Shown: positions 33,858 to 43,427 of the stretch, piece by piece
How the letters are laid out: every line of letters starts with the position of its first letter
Numbering within the stretch: position 1 is the first letter of the stretch
Assembly: GCA_019075865.1 (NCBI GenBank)
Contig: JAGXAN010000001.1
Span: 248,001 to 312,000 of the forward strand
Length of the DNA stretch: 64,000 nucleotides
Direction: 5' to 3'
Origin: Hyphomicrobiales bacterium
GTDB taxonomy: Bacteria > Pseudomonadota > Alphaproteobacteria > Rhizobiales > Beijerinckiaceae
Translations under genes and position numbers: made by a program
Notes under the pieces: generated by a model
Told to the model about the DNA's origin: nothing
What the model saw: the letters and a program-made list of their open reading frames with translations, nothing else
Databases searched by the model: none

Positions 33858-35759
33858 ATGACATCCCGATATGATGCTGTATATTCTGCCTGGCAGAACG
33901 ATCCCGAGGGGTTCTGGCGTGAAGCGGCACGCGAGATCGACTGGATCGAGCCGCCGCGCCAGATTTTTGATCCCAAGGCCGGCGTCTATGGCCGCTGGTT
34001 TCCCGATGCCCTCTGCAACACCTGCTATAACGCGCTGGATCGCCATGCCGATGGCGCCCGTGCCGAACAGACAGCGTTGATCTATGACAGCCCGGTAACC
34101 GGCGCCAAAAAGACCTTCACTTATGCGCAATTGCGCGATGAGGTGGCGACACTTGCGGCGGTTATCTCGGATCTTGGCATCAAGAAAGGGGATCGCGTCA
34201 TTATTTACTTGCCGATGATTCCCGAAGCGGTGATGGCCATGCTCGCCTGCGCCCGCATCGGCGCGATTCATTCGGTGGTGTTTGGCGGATTTGCCGCCAA
34301 GGAACTGGCAACCCGCATTGACGATTGCCAGCCAGATCTCATTCTTTCCGCCTCATGTGGTGTCGAGCCCGGCCGTCTGGTGCTTTACAAGCCCCTGCTC
34401 GATGAGGCGATCGAAATCGCCAGCCACAAGCCGCGCCATTGCCTGATTTTCCAGCGCCCGCAGGCGCAGGCACCCTTGCAGGCTGGCCGCGATCTGGATT
34501 GGTCGCAAGCCATGGATGAGGCGCGCGCCGCCGGCAAAAAGGCCGATTGCGTCGCCCTGGCTGCCACAGACCCGCTCTACATCCTCTATACATCCGGCAC
34601 GACGGGCGTTCCCAAAGGCGTCGTCCGCGACAACGGCGGCCACATGGTGGCGCTCAAATGGACGATGAGCAACTTTTTTGGGATCGCGCCTGGCGAAGTG
34701 TTCTGGGCCGCTTCCGATGTCGGCTGGGTGGTTGGTCACAGCTACATTGTTTACGGGCCGCTGCTGCATGGCGCGACCACGATTCTGTACGAAGGCAAAC
34801 CGGTTGGCACGCCCGACGCTGGCGCTTATTGGCGGATGATTGAAGAGCACAAGATCGTCACCCTATTTACGGCACCAACCGCGTTTCGCGCCATCCGCAA
34901 GGAGGACCCGGAAGCCAAACTGCTGCCCCATTACAAGCTGGACCATTTCCGCGTGCTGTTCCTGGCCGGCGAGCGCGCCGATCCGGATACGATCAAATGG
35001 GCGGAAGACACGCTGAAAGTGCCGGTGATCGACCATTGGTGGCAGACCGAAACCGGTTGGCCCATGGTTGGCAACCCGGCCGGCCTCGGGCTGCTGCCGG
35101 TCAAGCACGGCTCGCCAACCAAGCCCATGCCCGGCTATGCCATCCGTGTCGTGGATGAAGGCGGGCATCCGGTGGAAGTTGGCAAAATGGGCTCGATCGT
35201 CAGCAAAATGCCGCTGCCGCCCGGTGCCTTGCCAACGCTTTGGCAGCAGGATCAGCGCCTGATTGACGGCTATCTGGCCGATTTCCCCGGCTATTACAAA
35301 ACCTCCGACGCTGGTTTCATCGACGCCGACGGCTATGTCTACATTATGGGCCGCACCGATGACATCATCAATGTCGCCGGTCACCGCCTCTCGACCGGCG
35401 GCATGGAGGAAGTGCTGGCCGCCCATCCCGATGTCGCTGAATGCGCCGTCATAGGCATCAAGGACAGCCTGAAAGGCGAGCAGCCCTGCGGGTTCGTGGT
35501 GCTGAAATTTGGCGTCAACAAGGAAAATGCCGTCATCGAGCGCGAACTGGTGGCCATGGTGCGCGAAAAGATTGGCCCGGTCGCGGCTTTCAAGCTGGCT
35601 TTGGTCATCAATCGTCTGCCCAAGACGCGTTCGGGCAAAATCTTGCGCGCCACCATGAAGAAAATTGCCGATCACGATAGCTGGGCCATGCCAGCCACCA
35701 TCGACGACCCGGTGGTGTTGTCGGAAATTGAAACCGCTTTGCGCGCCAAAGGTATTTGA
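33858..35759 (+). CDS. prpE: Propionyl-CoA synthetase (acetate/propionate-CoA ligase)
   Basis: The 633-aa AMP-forming ligase activates propionate or other short acids. The N-terminal block with NTCYNALDRHADGARAEQ is typical of PrpE/ACSS3, unlike Acs. Motifs include YTSGTTGVPKGVVRDNGGH (P-loop), WWQTETGWPM (A5), YYKTSDAGFIDADGYVYIMGRTDDIINVAGHRL (A7-A8) and PKTRSGKILRATMKKI with the catalytic, acetylation-prone lysine. No methylcitrate or methylmalonyl genes are adjacent. The gap to the convergent DUF2778 gene is about 50 bp. Confidence 0.93.
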   Translation: MTSRYDAVYSAWQNDPEGFWREAAREIDWIEPPRQIFDPKAGVYGRWFPDALCNTCYNALDRHADGARAEQTALIYDSPVTGAKKTFTYAQLRDEVATLAAVISDLGIKKGDRVIIYLPMIPEAVMAMLACARIGAIHSVVFGGFAAKELATRIDDCQPDLILSASCGVEPGRLVLYKPLLDEAIEIASHKPRHCLIFQRPQAQAPLQAGRDLDWSQAMDEARAAGKKADCVALAATDPLYILYTSGTTGVPKGVVRDNGGHMVALKWTMSNFFGIAPGEVFWAASDVGWVVGHSYIVYGPLLHGATTILYEGKPVGTPDAGAYWRMIEEHKIVTLFTAPTAFRAIRKEDPEAKLLPHYKLDHFRVLFLAGERADPDTIKWAEDTLKVPVIDHWWQTETGWPMVGNPAGLGLLPVKHGSPTKPMPGYAIRVVDEGGHPVEVGKMGSIVSKMPLPPGALPTLWQQDQRLIDGYLADFPGYYKTSDAGFIDADGYVYIMGRTDDIINVAGHRLSTGGMEEVLAAHPDVAECAVIGIKDSLKGEQPCGFVVLKFGVNKENAVIERELVAMVREKIGPVAAFKLALVINRLPKTRSGKILRATMKKIADHDSWAMPATIDDPVVLSEIETALRAKGI

Positions 35760-35810
35760 CGCGCGGCGGGCATTCCTAATGGGCTGGGCGCGCTGGCCCG
35801 GCCCGTCCAG

Positions 35811-37424
35811 CTAGCCTTGACCGGTCACGACCACGAGGCGTTTGACCTCACCGCTGCGATAGGCCTGCAGGAAGGCATTATAATTGCGGAATGAGATGCA
35901 GCCATTGGAATCGCCGCGTGGCCCGAGCATAAAAGTATGTGCCAGCAAGCCGTTACGTCCGTAGAGGCGGCCACCACCGATCGGGTTGAGGCGCAGCGCC
36001 GCAACCCCATGAAACAGGCGCTCACGCGGTGTCAATTCATAGACGTGCGGCGGCGTCGCCCCGCGCATGCGAACGCCAACGGAATGCGGATTGTCCAGCA
36101 TTGGCCCAAGCCCGGAATGCGCCTCAAGTCGCGCGCCATTGGGCAGGTAAACCGTATGGGTGGAGATATTATAGACGGCGGTTCCGTTGCTGGGAGCAAG
36201 GCTCGCCGGAATATTGTTGCCAAACGGGGACTGGCCGGCGTCAGTGGACGCATAAGCAAGCGCGGAACCATTGGACGAATTGCCGCCAAAGAACTTTTGG
36301 AAGAACGAGCGTTTATCCGGCGTGGTCGCCGCCAGCGTGGTGGTGTGGTTTTGCTTGGCGAGCCGACGGGCCAACCTGGCCTGCGCCCGGCGTTGGCGCG
36401 CGGTCATAGGCGCGGCCTGAATGCTGGGCAGGGAGGCAATCATGGGCCGCGCGGATGCATCCTGCTCAGGGGAATTGGGCAGCGCGCCGGGCGTCGCTGA
36501 TGCCCGCATCACCGGGGTTGGTGCAACTTGCACGATCTGGTGCTGGATGACATGCGGCTTTTCAGCGATTTTGGGGCTGGCAGCCACGGGCAATGGCACG
36601 GGTGCCGGCGTTGGCGATGGCGCGTCGGCCACATGCGCGGGGCGGCGCTGTGCCATGGGCAGCGCCACCGGCGGCAAAGGCACAGGCACCGGCTCGGCGG
36701 CAAAATCATGGGTGGGCTTGAGCGCGTCGGGCTCCAGCGTTGCAGGACGCGACGGCGGCAGCGGTGCCATCGGCTCCAGGGCTGGCGTGGCGACGCGCGC
36801 AACTTGCGCCATTGCGGTGGGGGCGTCGTCGGAGGCCACGCGCGCTTCTTCTTCAGCGCTGGGCAAGGACGCGACCTGCCAACCGGCAGTTGGGGCAAGG
36901 CCACCCGGGCGCGGCGCGGGCACGGGCACTGCCACTGACTTTTGCACGACCACGGGTGCGGCTTCGGGCGGCAGCGGCACCTGTGCCAATGCAACTTGTT
37001 GGTGGGGTTGCGCGTTAGGGGCTTGCAGCGTTGCGGGCGGCATGGTCTGCAACGCCAGTTGGCGCGGGGCGGAACCCATGACGAAATGCGGGCTCAGCAA
37101 TTCAGCATAGCGCTCGACAAGCTGGACTTTGGAGACAGGGGCCTTTGAAGCAGGAGCCTTGGCTTGCGCGACCACCTGCGGCACCGGCGCGGGTGCTGTT
37201 TCAAGGCTTGCCTGGAGACGCGCAGAAAGCGAGGGCAATGAAAGCGAAGCCACGGGCTGCGTGAGATGGGAGTTGTTGAACGGCGAATAGAGCAACCAGC
37301 CCCCGACCGAAGCCGTCGAAGCCAGCGCAAAGGCCGTGGTTGCCATTCGGAATAAAATCTTGAGAGGTTCGCGACGACGATACGTCAATACGAATTCTGC
37401 TTCCTCTTCGATCCAATAGGTCAT
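35811..37424 (-). CDS. Membrane-anchored DUF2778 (Tlde1-fold) L,D-transpeptidase-like protein
   Basis: The 537-aa protein has an N-terminal cytoplasmic stretch, one membrane helix near residue 30-45 (ATTAFALASTASVGGWLLY), a Pro/Ala/Val-rich linker of about 300 residues, and a C-terminal domain from about 400. That domain has HTFMLGPRGDSNGCISFR with catalytic C509 and H496, the YkuD-related pattern of the DUF2778 family. The fold is known from T6SS effectors that damage peptidoglycan, but DUF2778 proteins with membrane anchors are widespread in Hyphomicrobiales and are more likely housekeeping. No T6SS gene or immunity gene is near. Confidence 0.82.
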   Translation of the reverse strand: MTYWIEEEAEFVLTYRRREPLKILFRMATTAFALASTASVGGWLLYSPFNNSHLTQPVASLSLPSLSARLQASLETAPAPVPQVVAQAKAPASKAPVSKVQLVERYAELLSPHFVMGSAPRQLALQTMPPATLQAPNAQPHQQVALAQVPLPPEAAPVVVQKSVAVPVPAPRPGGLAPTAGWQVASLPSAEEEARVASDDAPTAMAQVARVATPALEPMAPLPPSRPATLEPDALKPTHDFAAEPVPVPLPPVALPMAQRRPAHVADAPSPTPAPVPLPVAASPKIAEKPHVIQHQIVQVAPTPVMRASATPGALPNSPEQDASARPMIASLPSIQAAPMTARQRRAQARLARRLAKQNHTTTLAATTPDKRSFFQKFFGGNSSNGSALAYASTDAGQSPFGNNIPASLAPSNGTAVYNISTHTVYLPNGARLEAHSGLGPMLDNPHSVGVRMRGATPPHVYELTPRERLFHGVAALRLNPIGGGRLYGRNGLLAHTFMLGPRGDSNGCISFRNYNAFLQAYRSGEVKRLVVVTGQG

Positions 37425-37826
37425 TCACATAACTCGCGAAACAAACGCTGCACACGCCGGAAAGGCACAAACATTCCGGCCTCGGCCTGCTGTCCCAAAA
37501 GACAGCAACCAAGTTGCAGACCGCCCCGCAAAGGCTTTTCCCGAACAGTAGAGGAAAGTCCATGTATGGCGCTCTGTGGCACCATTAGGGCACTTTATAG
37601 TTAATTGAGATTTAATCGAAGGCCGATTTTTCAGATTTATTCCTTGCGGGCAGGATATACCCTGTTGGAGGCATAGCCGGCCTGGGCCAGCGGAAGGTTT
37701 TGCTTTCTTGCCCAACGGTCAAGGCATTTTTGTGGCCAGAATTGTGCAGGCCGTGCCCTTTTTCGTTAGCCTATAGTGGCATGCAAGATGGTTCCGGCAT
37801 CGGTTCGGACGCCATATAGGGCTAAA
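37425..37826. other. 402-bp intergenic region, no gene seen
   Basis: This stretch lies upstream of the DUF2778 gene and downstream of ccmG, both on the minus strand. Short frames are present on both strands, but none has a ribosome site or protein-like composition. An AT-rich core around 37590-37640 probably holds the DUF2778 promoter. No hairpin with a T tract was found behind ccmG. Confidence 0.4.
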
Positions 37827-38411
37827 TTATTTCAGCGCGGCTTCGATTTCAGGCACGATGGTTGCGTGCAGAACCTGCGCGGAAATCGGCCCGACATATT
37901 TGTAGAGAATCGTGCCATCGCCCTTTACCACATAGGTTTCCGGCACGCCGTAGCAGCCCCAATTGATGCAGGTCAGCCCCTGGTCATCACCACCGACCGC
38001 CGAAAACGGATTGCCTTCGTTGGTCAGCATGGCTTTCGTGTCCGGCGCTTTGTCCTTATAGGCAATGCCAACCACGCGCACACCGGCGGCCGCGATGGTT
38101 TTATCCTTGGCCAGCGCCTGCAATTGTGCGGTCTCGGCATGGCAGGGCACGCACCACGAGGCAAAGATATTGACGACCGTTACATTGCCAGCTTTGAGTT
38201 TCTGGCTGTCGAGACCCGGAATGCCATTGAGCCCGGCAATTGCGGGGAGGTTGAATTGCGGCACGCTTCGCCCGATCAGCGGTGAGGGCACCAGCGAAGG
38301 GTCACCGCCGAACAGGCCGTGAAACAAAAAACCAACCAGCACCACAAACAGCAGCAGTGGCAAAATAGCCAGATAATTCAGCTTCATCGGTTCAGTTGCG
38401 CTTTTCGCCAT
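37827..38411 (-). CDS. ccmG: CcmG/DsbE, thiol-disulfide reductant for cytochrome c maturation
   Basis: The 194-aa thioredoxin-like protein has a membrane anchor (LAILPLLLFVVLVGFLFHGL) and the active site FASWCVPCHAE (C87, C90), facing the periplasm, where it keeps apocytochrome CxxCH cysteines reduced. The CcmG acidic pocket and GVPETYVVKGDGTILYKYVG are present. The start at 38411 overlaps the ccmD end by 20 nt; ATG 38387 is an alternative that removes the overlap. It is last in ccmC-ccmD-ccmG. Confidence 0.92.
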   Translation of the reverse strand: MAKSATEPMKLNYLAILPLLLFVVLVGFLFHGLFGGDPSLVPSPLIGRSVPQFNLPAIAGLNGIPGLDSQKLKAGNVTVVNIFASWCVPCHAETAQLQALAKDKTIAAAGVRVVGIAYKDKAPDTKAMLTNEGNPFSAVGGDDQGLTCINWGCYGVPETYVVKGDGTILYKYVGPISAQVLHATIVPEIEAALK

Positions 38412-38562
38412 TGGCCCGGTTTGGGCGACGGCTCTCGACGCGCAGCAAAGCCCGCTTCAGGGTGCTGTGATCCATCCGCAGTTTCATAATCATGGCAGCA
38501 ATCACCATCGCCGCCACGCCATAGGCCGCCACGATAAACATAATGTGTCTTGGGTCATTCAT
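38392..38562 (-). CDS. ccmD: CcmD, small heme-exporter subunit
   Basis: The 56-aa protein starts at ATG 38562, whose ATGA overlaps the ccmC stop. It begins MNDPRHIMFIVAAYGVAAMV, a single membrane helix with the tyrosine found in CcmD, followed by a basic tail with LKRALLRVESRRPN. CcmD holds CcmC and CcmE together in the release of holo-CcmE. The order C-D-G supports the call. Confidence 0.87.
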   Translation of the reverse strand: MNDPRHIMFIVAAYGVAAMVIAAMIMKLRMDHSTLKRALLRVESRRPNRANGEKRN

Positions 38563-39305
38563 TGTGCAGCCTCCATGGGAACCAGCCGAATGTCATCTTC
38601 AATCGTTAAAATTGACAGGCGGCGCAATCTACGACGTAAAATCTCATTGCGTATTGCCATTAGATGTAATGTCAAAAACAGAAACGTAAAGCCTATGCCC
38701 ATCACCAAAAGAGGCCAAAGGATCGGGCCAGCTATGGCCGAACCGCTGAGTGAGATGGAAGCGCTCTGGTGCAAGGTGTTCCACCAGTCCACTGAAAATT
38801 TGATAATCGGCAAAATCACGCTGCCGACCAGCGTCATGATCGATACGGCCCGCGCCGCAAGACTTTGGTCCTCGATCGTCTCCCACAGCGCAATCAGCCC
38901 GAGATAAATCAAAAACAGGATCAGAACCGAGGTCAGCCGGGCGTCCCACACCCACCATGTGCCCCATTCCGGCTTGCCCCACAGCGAACCGGTGGCAAGA
39001 CAGATGAAGGTGAAGCCTGCCCCGAGCGGCGCAGCGGCCTTTTGGGCAGCATCTGCCAGCGGATGCCGCCAAACCAGCGTGCCCAATGCAGCCACGACCA
39101 TCGACATGTAGATCAGCGAGGCAAGCCAGGCCGATGGCACATGGATATACATGATCTTGACCGTCTCGCCCTGTTGGTAATCAGGTGGCGCGCGAAACCC
39201 CATCACCAACCCCACCGCGATGATAACGGTGGTCAGTGTCGCCAGCCATGGCAAAACCCGCTCCGTCAATTCCATGAAATGCGTTGGGTTGGCGTAATTT
39301 TTCAT
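38559..39305 (-). CDS. ccmC: CcmC, heme handling protein of cytochrome c maturation
   Basis: The 248-aa integral membrane protein has six hydrophobic segments and the tryptophan-rich heme-binding motif WGTWWVWDARLTS that defines the heme-handling family. Flanking histidines are in IMYIHVPSAW and LHQSASISL. It loads heme onto CcmE. ATG 39305 gives the standard start MKNYANPTHF; upstream codons are not homologous. ccmA and ccmB, usually before it, are absent, and the next gene upstream is divergent arfB. Confidence 0.93.
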   Translation of the reverse strand: MKNYANPTHFMELTERVLPWLATLTTVIIAVGLVMGFRAPPDYQQGETVKIMYIHVPSAWLASLIYMSMVVAALGTLVWRHPLADAAQKAAAPLGAGFTFICLATGSLWGKPEWGTWWVWDARLTSVLILFLIYLGLIALWETIEDQSLAARAVSIMTLVGSVILPIIKFSVDWWNTLHQSASISLSGSAIAGPILWPLLVMGIGFTFLFLTLHLMAIRNEILRRRLRRLSILTIEDDIRLVPMEAAQ

Positions 39306-39562
39306 GGTCGATTCGGGTTCCGCTGATGGTGTCCACAGCTTCGCAAAAGCTCTGACAGGAAACAATTGAATTGATGCTAAAATGAGGCACTGATTTTGCA
39401 AAGTTCTTTTTATGCGGTTAATTGAAGCATAAGCTTGGGCAAAGTGGCGGTTTTACCCTCCACATGGCCCTGAAAGTAATGGCATGACCAATCGGCTTGT
39501 CTGGCGCACGGCCAGAAAAGCTGATTTGCAATTCAGGATAGTTGGGCGAGCCGAGGCGCACC

Positions 39563-39985
39563 ATGATCAAAATCAACGAGCGCGTGTCCATTTCGCCGGA
39601 CGAAATTGAATTCACCTACATCCGTGCCTCCGGGCCGGGCGGGCAGAATGTCAACAAGGTCGCCAGTGCGGCACAATTGCGCTTTGATGCGCAGAACTCG
39701 CCGCATTTGCCAGCGTCCATGTGGCCTAAACTGATGGCACTGGCTGGCCAGCGCATGACCAAGGATGGCGTCATCGTCATCACCGCCGAGCGCTTCCGCG
39801 ATCAGGAGCGCAACCGCGCCGATGCCATTGACCGCCTGGTGCAATTGCTGACCGAAGCCGCGCATGTCCCCAAACCGCGCCGGCCAACGCGGCCAACGCT
39901 GGCCTCCAAACGCCGCCGCATGGAAGCCAAGGGCCATCGCGGCGCGATCAAGCAATTGCGACAGAGCCGCCCGCGAGATGATTGA
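39563..39985 (+). CDS. arfB: ArfB (YaeJ), peptidyl-tRNA hydrolase rescuing stalled ribosomes
   Basis: The 140-aa class I release-factor-like protein has GPGGQNVNKVASA with the catalytic GGQ, and a basic C-terminal tail (KPRRPTRPTLASKRRRM, KQLRQSRPRDD) that enters the empty mRNA channel, as in ArfB. It has no codon-recognition domain. Start ATG 39563 matches the family (MIKINERVSISPDEIEFTY). Confidence 0.93.
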   Translation: MIKINERVSISPDEIEFTYIRASGPGGQNVNKVASAAQLRFDAQNSPHLPASMWPKLMALAGQRMTKDGVIVITAERFRDQERNRADAIDRLVQLLTEAAHVPKPRRPTRPTLASKRRRMEAKGHRGAIKQLRQSRPRDD

Positions 39986-40098
39986 ACGCTGACACGGCCT
40001 GTCATAATATCGTAGGCCAGTTGCAATTTTGCCACGGTTTGCAGCGCAAAAAGCAGTAAAATGAAAAGTCCGCCTGTCGTTGCGGTATTGGAAATTTT

Positions 40099-41370
40099 AT
40101 GACTGAGGCCACTCATCCACCTGCATTCGATCCAGCCTCAGATTCTGCGGCGCTCCTCAATCGAATTGGCTTGGCAATTCTGGGTGTTATCGTGCCTTGC
40201 CTGCTGGTGGCGACGCGCCACCCCCTGTTCCTGCTGATGCCGGTGGGGGCTGGGCTGATCCTTTCGGCGGCGCTGGTTGATTCGCAAAGCCGGGGCATGG
40301 AGCATATCCGCCACGCGCTTGCCTCGCCGATATTGATGGCGGCTGTGTTGTTCAGCCTCTGGTGCCTCGCCAGCCTTGCCTGGGATCCGTTCCGCAATGA
40401 GGCTGCGCTGCGTTTTGCCAAGGTTCTGGGCACGCTGGCATTGTCGATGGTAACAGCCGCCTATCTGCCCGAGCGCACCAAAACCTCGAATTTGAATCTG
40501 CCACCCATTGGCGTGGCGATTGCCGCGATTTTTGCGCTGGTGCTGGTGCTGTTCGCCCCCGAACCCGTGCGCGCCTGGATTGGCAGCGATGCGGATACGC
40601 TGCAACGCGGTGCCATTGGCCTTGAAACCCTGCTTTGGCCGGTGCTGGGTGCGCTGGCCCTGCGAGAGCGCTGGAATTATTGCGGGCTTTTGGCGGCGGT
40701 GGTGGCGCTGGTTGCGCTCTTTGCCGGCTCTCAGCTTGCCCTGTTCGCGCTGGTGCTGGCCGCCGCCACCTTTGCCATCACCCTTCAATTTCCGCGCCAC
40801 GGGCCGCGCACAATCGCCGCCGTCATCGCCTTCAGCTTCCTGCTGGCACCGCTGGCACCATTTCTGGCCCATGCCCTGAACGCCGGGGGCTGGTTTGCGC
40901 CCACCAGTCAGGCCGCCGCATTCTTTGCCTCGCTGGAGGAATGGCGTCACCTGCTGTTGCGGGACAATTGGCGCATCCTCACCGGGCACGGGCTGGATTC
41001 GGCCTATAGCGGCCTGCTTGCCGGCTATTTCCCCGCCAATGTGCCTTCAGGCCTGTTGTTTGAAATCTGGTTTGATCTGGGCTTGCCCGGCATTCTGCTC
41101 GCTGCCGTCATCGCTGCCCTGAGCATTCGTGCCTGCCGCAAATTCGGGTCGCGCCTTGGTCCATTCATGATATCGGGGCTGATCTCGGGGCTATTCATCG
41201 CCATGACCGATATTTCGATTTCGCAATTGTGGTGGGTCAATATCGTGGGCATAGCCGGAATTGCCGTGACCCATATCGTGCGGGGCCGCTATCTGACCAG
41301 CCGCCCCAAGCTTCAGAACGGCCCGCCTGCGGAGGCCAACACAAGCGTCAATTCAAACAGCGGGATTTGA
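40099..41370 (+). CDS. O-antigen ligase/polymerase-like integral membrane protein
   Basis: The 423-aa protein has about ten hydrophobic helices and a periplasmic loop with TGHGLDSAYSGLLAGYFPAN, then PSGLLFEIWFDLGLPGILLAAV, the pattern of Wzy/WaaL/RfaL family members (Wzy_C). It could polymerise or ligate a surface polysaccharide. No glycosyltransferases lie beside it. The last 18 nt overlap the convergent oxidoreductase gene. Confidence 0.75.
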   Translation: MTEATHPPAFDPASDSAALLNRIGLAILGVIVPCLLVATRHPLFLLMPVGAGLILSAALVDSQSRGMEHIRHALASPILMAAVLFSLWCLASLAWDPFRNEAALRFAKVLGTLALSMVTAAYLPERTKTSNLNLPPIGVAIAAIFALVLVLFAPEPVRAWIGSDADTLQRGAIGLETLLWPVLGALALRERWNYCGLLAAVVALVALFAGSQLALFALVLAAATFAITLQFPRHGPRTIAAVIAFSFLLAPLAPFLAHALNAGGWFAPTSQAAAFFASLEEWRHLLLRDNWRILTGHGLDSAYSGLLAGYFPANVPSGLLFEIWFDLGLPGILLAAVIAALSIRACRKFGSRLGPFMISGLISGLFIAMTDISISQLWWVNIVGIAGIAVTHIVRGRYLTSRPKLQNGPPAEANTSVNSNSGI

Positions 41371-42843
41371 AAACCGGGCCGCAAAATCTTCCACGGTCTT
41401 TTCCGCCCCGTGCTTGATGAGCTGGGCGAGCGCCGCCTCAACGCCTTGGCGGAAGGCCGTGTTCTTGGGCAGGTCTTCGCCAAATATTTCGCGAATCTCC
41501 AGTAGCCCGTTCACGATCCTTCCGGCATCCATACCCGCCCTTGCCGTGCAATCGGCCAGTTGCGCGCGCATCGGATCGCGCACGTCAATGGCGCTGCCAT
41601 CTTCGGCCACCCCGGTGACATAGCGCATCCACGCCGCCACGCCGAGCGTCAGGGCGTCGATAGCCTGCCCCGCCTGCAAACGGTCACGGATCGTGCCCAG
41701 CAGGCGCTGCGGCAGCTTTTGCGAGCCATCCATTGCAATTTGCCAGGTGCGGTGACGCAGCGCGGGATTATCAAATCGCGCGATCAGATCGCCTTGATAG
41801 GCGGCCAGATCGGTGCCTTCGGGCACATGCAGGGTCGGGGCGACCTCCCGCGTCATTAAATGCCCGACAAATTGGCGCAGCGCCGGCATGGCCATGGCCT
41901 CGCTCACCGTCTCGCGGCCGGCAAGATAACCCAGATAGGCAATCGATGAATGCGATCCGTTGAGCATGCGCAGCTTCATCAGTTCAAATGGCGCGACATC
42001 TTCGACAAATTGCACGCCATATTGGCCCCAATCCGGGCGGCCAAGTGGAAAATCATCCTCGATCACCCACTGCGAGAAAGGCTCGCTCACCACCGGCCAA
42101 GCGTCTTCGCATCCCAGGCGCCCGGCAATCCGCGCCCGGTCGGCGTCGGTGGTTGCGGGCACGATCCGGTCGACCATGGTGGAGGGGCAGGCGAGGTTTT
42201 GGGCCACATAGGCACCCAGCCCGGCGTCGATGGCATTGGCCAACTGCTCAAGCACCTTTTTGGCCGTAACGCCATTGGCGGGCAGGTTGTCGCAGGTCAA
42301 TACGGTAAAGGCCGGCACGCCGTTCGCCCGCCGCACTGCCAGCGCCGCCAGAATATACCCCGGCGCCGAGCGTGGCCGTGTCGGATTGGCAATGTCGTGG
42401 ACGATATCGGGATGGTCGAGGCGCAGGTTGCCGGTGGCTGGATCGTGGCAATAGCCCTTTTCGGTCACGGTCAGCGACACGATTTTCACGTCCGGATGCG
42501 CCATGGCCTGCACGAGCCTGTCCGGGTCTTCCGGCCCGACCAAAACCTCGCGAATGGCACCAATGATCTGCAAACGCTCGCCCGCGCCATCCTGAATGCT
42601 CAGGCAATACAGCCCGTCCTGCGGGTTCAGCGCGAGACTGGTATCCGCCGCCCGCAAGGATGCGCCAACAATACCCCAGCGCAAGTCCCCGCCCGCCAGG
42701 ACGGCATCGGTGTAGCAGGCCTCATGCGCCCGATGAAACGCGCCAATTCCCAAATGCACGATTCCGGTCTTCAACTGGTTGCGGTCATAGGAAAGCGCCA
42801 TGGCGGCAGGCACATGGGCATTGTCCAATCGAATCTGGGTCAT
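41353..42843 (-). CDS. Mannitol dehydrogenase family oxidoreductase, probable fructuronate reductase
   Basis: The 496-aa NAD-dependent long-chain polyol dehydrogenase shows IVHLGIGAFHRAHEACYTD (nucleotide-binding start), SLTVTEKGYCHDPATG, TVLTCDNLPANG and LKMRLLNGSH-like MKLRMLNGSHSSIAYLG with the catalytic lysine. The family includes UxuB (fructuronate to mannonate), mannitol, arabinitol and tagaturonate enzymes. With uronate isomerase in the same window, fructuronate reduction is the most economical guess, though mannitol 2-dehydrogenase cannot be excluded. It overlaps yciB by 4 nt (ATGA), so it is co-transcribed with ftsY and yciB. Confidence 0.88.
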   Translation of the reverse strand: MTQIRLDNAHVPAAMALSYDRNQLKTGIVHLGIGAFHRAHEACYTDAVLAGGDLRWGIVGASLRAADTSLALNPQDGLYCLSIQDGAGERLQIIGAIREVLVGPEDPDRLVQAMAHPDVKIVSLTVTEKGYCHDPATGNLRLDHPDIVHDIANPTRPRSAPGYILAALAVRRANGVPAFTVLTCDNLPANGVTAKKVLEQLANAIDAGLGAYVAQNLACPSTMVDRIVPATTDADRARIAGRLGCEDAWPVVSEPFSQWVIEDDFPLGRPDWGQYGVQFVEDVAPFELMKLRMLNGSHSSIAYLGYLAGRETVSEAMAMPALRQFVGHLMTREVAPTLHVPEGTDLAAYQGDLIARFDNPALRHRTWQIAMDGSQKLPQRLLGTIRDRLQAGQAIDALTLGVAAWMRYVTGVAEDGSAIDVRDPMRAQLADCTARAGMDAGRIVNGLLEIREIFGEDLPKNTAFRQGVEAALAQLIKHGAEKTVEDFAARFSNPAV

Positions 42844-43427
42844 GGTTGCTTGATCTCGTGTTTCATAATAAGGCGCACCTGCGCCGCTGCAAATATCATG
42901 GTGATGGGCATGGTGCCGAAAACCTTGAAACTCACCCAGAAGGCTTCGGTTTGGGTGCGCCAGACCACCTCATTCAAGGCAGCCAGAAAGAAAAAAAACA
43001 GGCCCCAGCGAACGGTCAGCTTGCGCCAGCCCTCATCATCCAGATGGAATACCGAGTCCAGCACGATCGGCAACAGCAATTTGCCAAAAGCCAGCGTTCC
43101 CAGCAGCGCCGAGCCGAAAATGATATTGACGATGGTCGGCTTCATCTTGATGAAGGTGGGATCCTTGAAATACAGGGTCAAGGCCCCGAAGAATACCACC
43201 GCGACCGCCGTCACGACCGGCATGATTGGCAAGTGCTTGGTGAGGATATAGGAAGCCGCCAGCGCCGCCAGAACGCTCGCCATGAGCACGGCCGTTGCCA
43301 CATAGATCCCGAATTTATAATTGGCGAGAAAAAACAGTGCCAGCGGCCCCATTTCCAGCACCAGTTTTTGCAATGGGTTTTGCGGGGCACGCGCGCGCGG
43401 GCGAACGGCCATATCCGGTTCAGACAT
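42840..43427 (-). CDS. yciB: YciB/IspZ-type septation-associated membrane protein
   Basis: The 195-aa protein has five or six hydrophobic segments and the family block KLVLEMGPLALFFLANYKFGIYVATAV, later KPTIVNIIFGSALLGTLAFGK and LTVRWGLFFFFLAALNEVVWR. YciB acts in envelope integrity and septation, with unclear mechanism. ATG 43427 has GGAGGA at 6-nt spacing and overlaps the ftsY end by 8 nt. ftsY-yciB is a common alphaproteobacterial pair. Confidence 0.92.
   Translation of the reverse strand: MSEPDMAVRPRARAPQNPLQKLVLEMGPLALFFLANYKFGIYVATAVLMASVLAALAASYILTKHLPIMPVVTAVAVVFFGALTLYFKDPTFIKMKPTIVNIIFGSALLGTLAFGKLLLPIVLDSVFHLDDEGWRKLTVRWGLFFFFLAALNEVVWRTQTEAFWVSFKVFGTMPITMIFAAAQVRLIMKHEIKQP

Noticed and set aside
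35811-37424. T6SS effector
   Set aside because: The fold matches Tlde1, but there is an N-terminal membrane anchor, no immunity gene and no secretion cluster.
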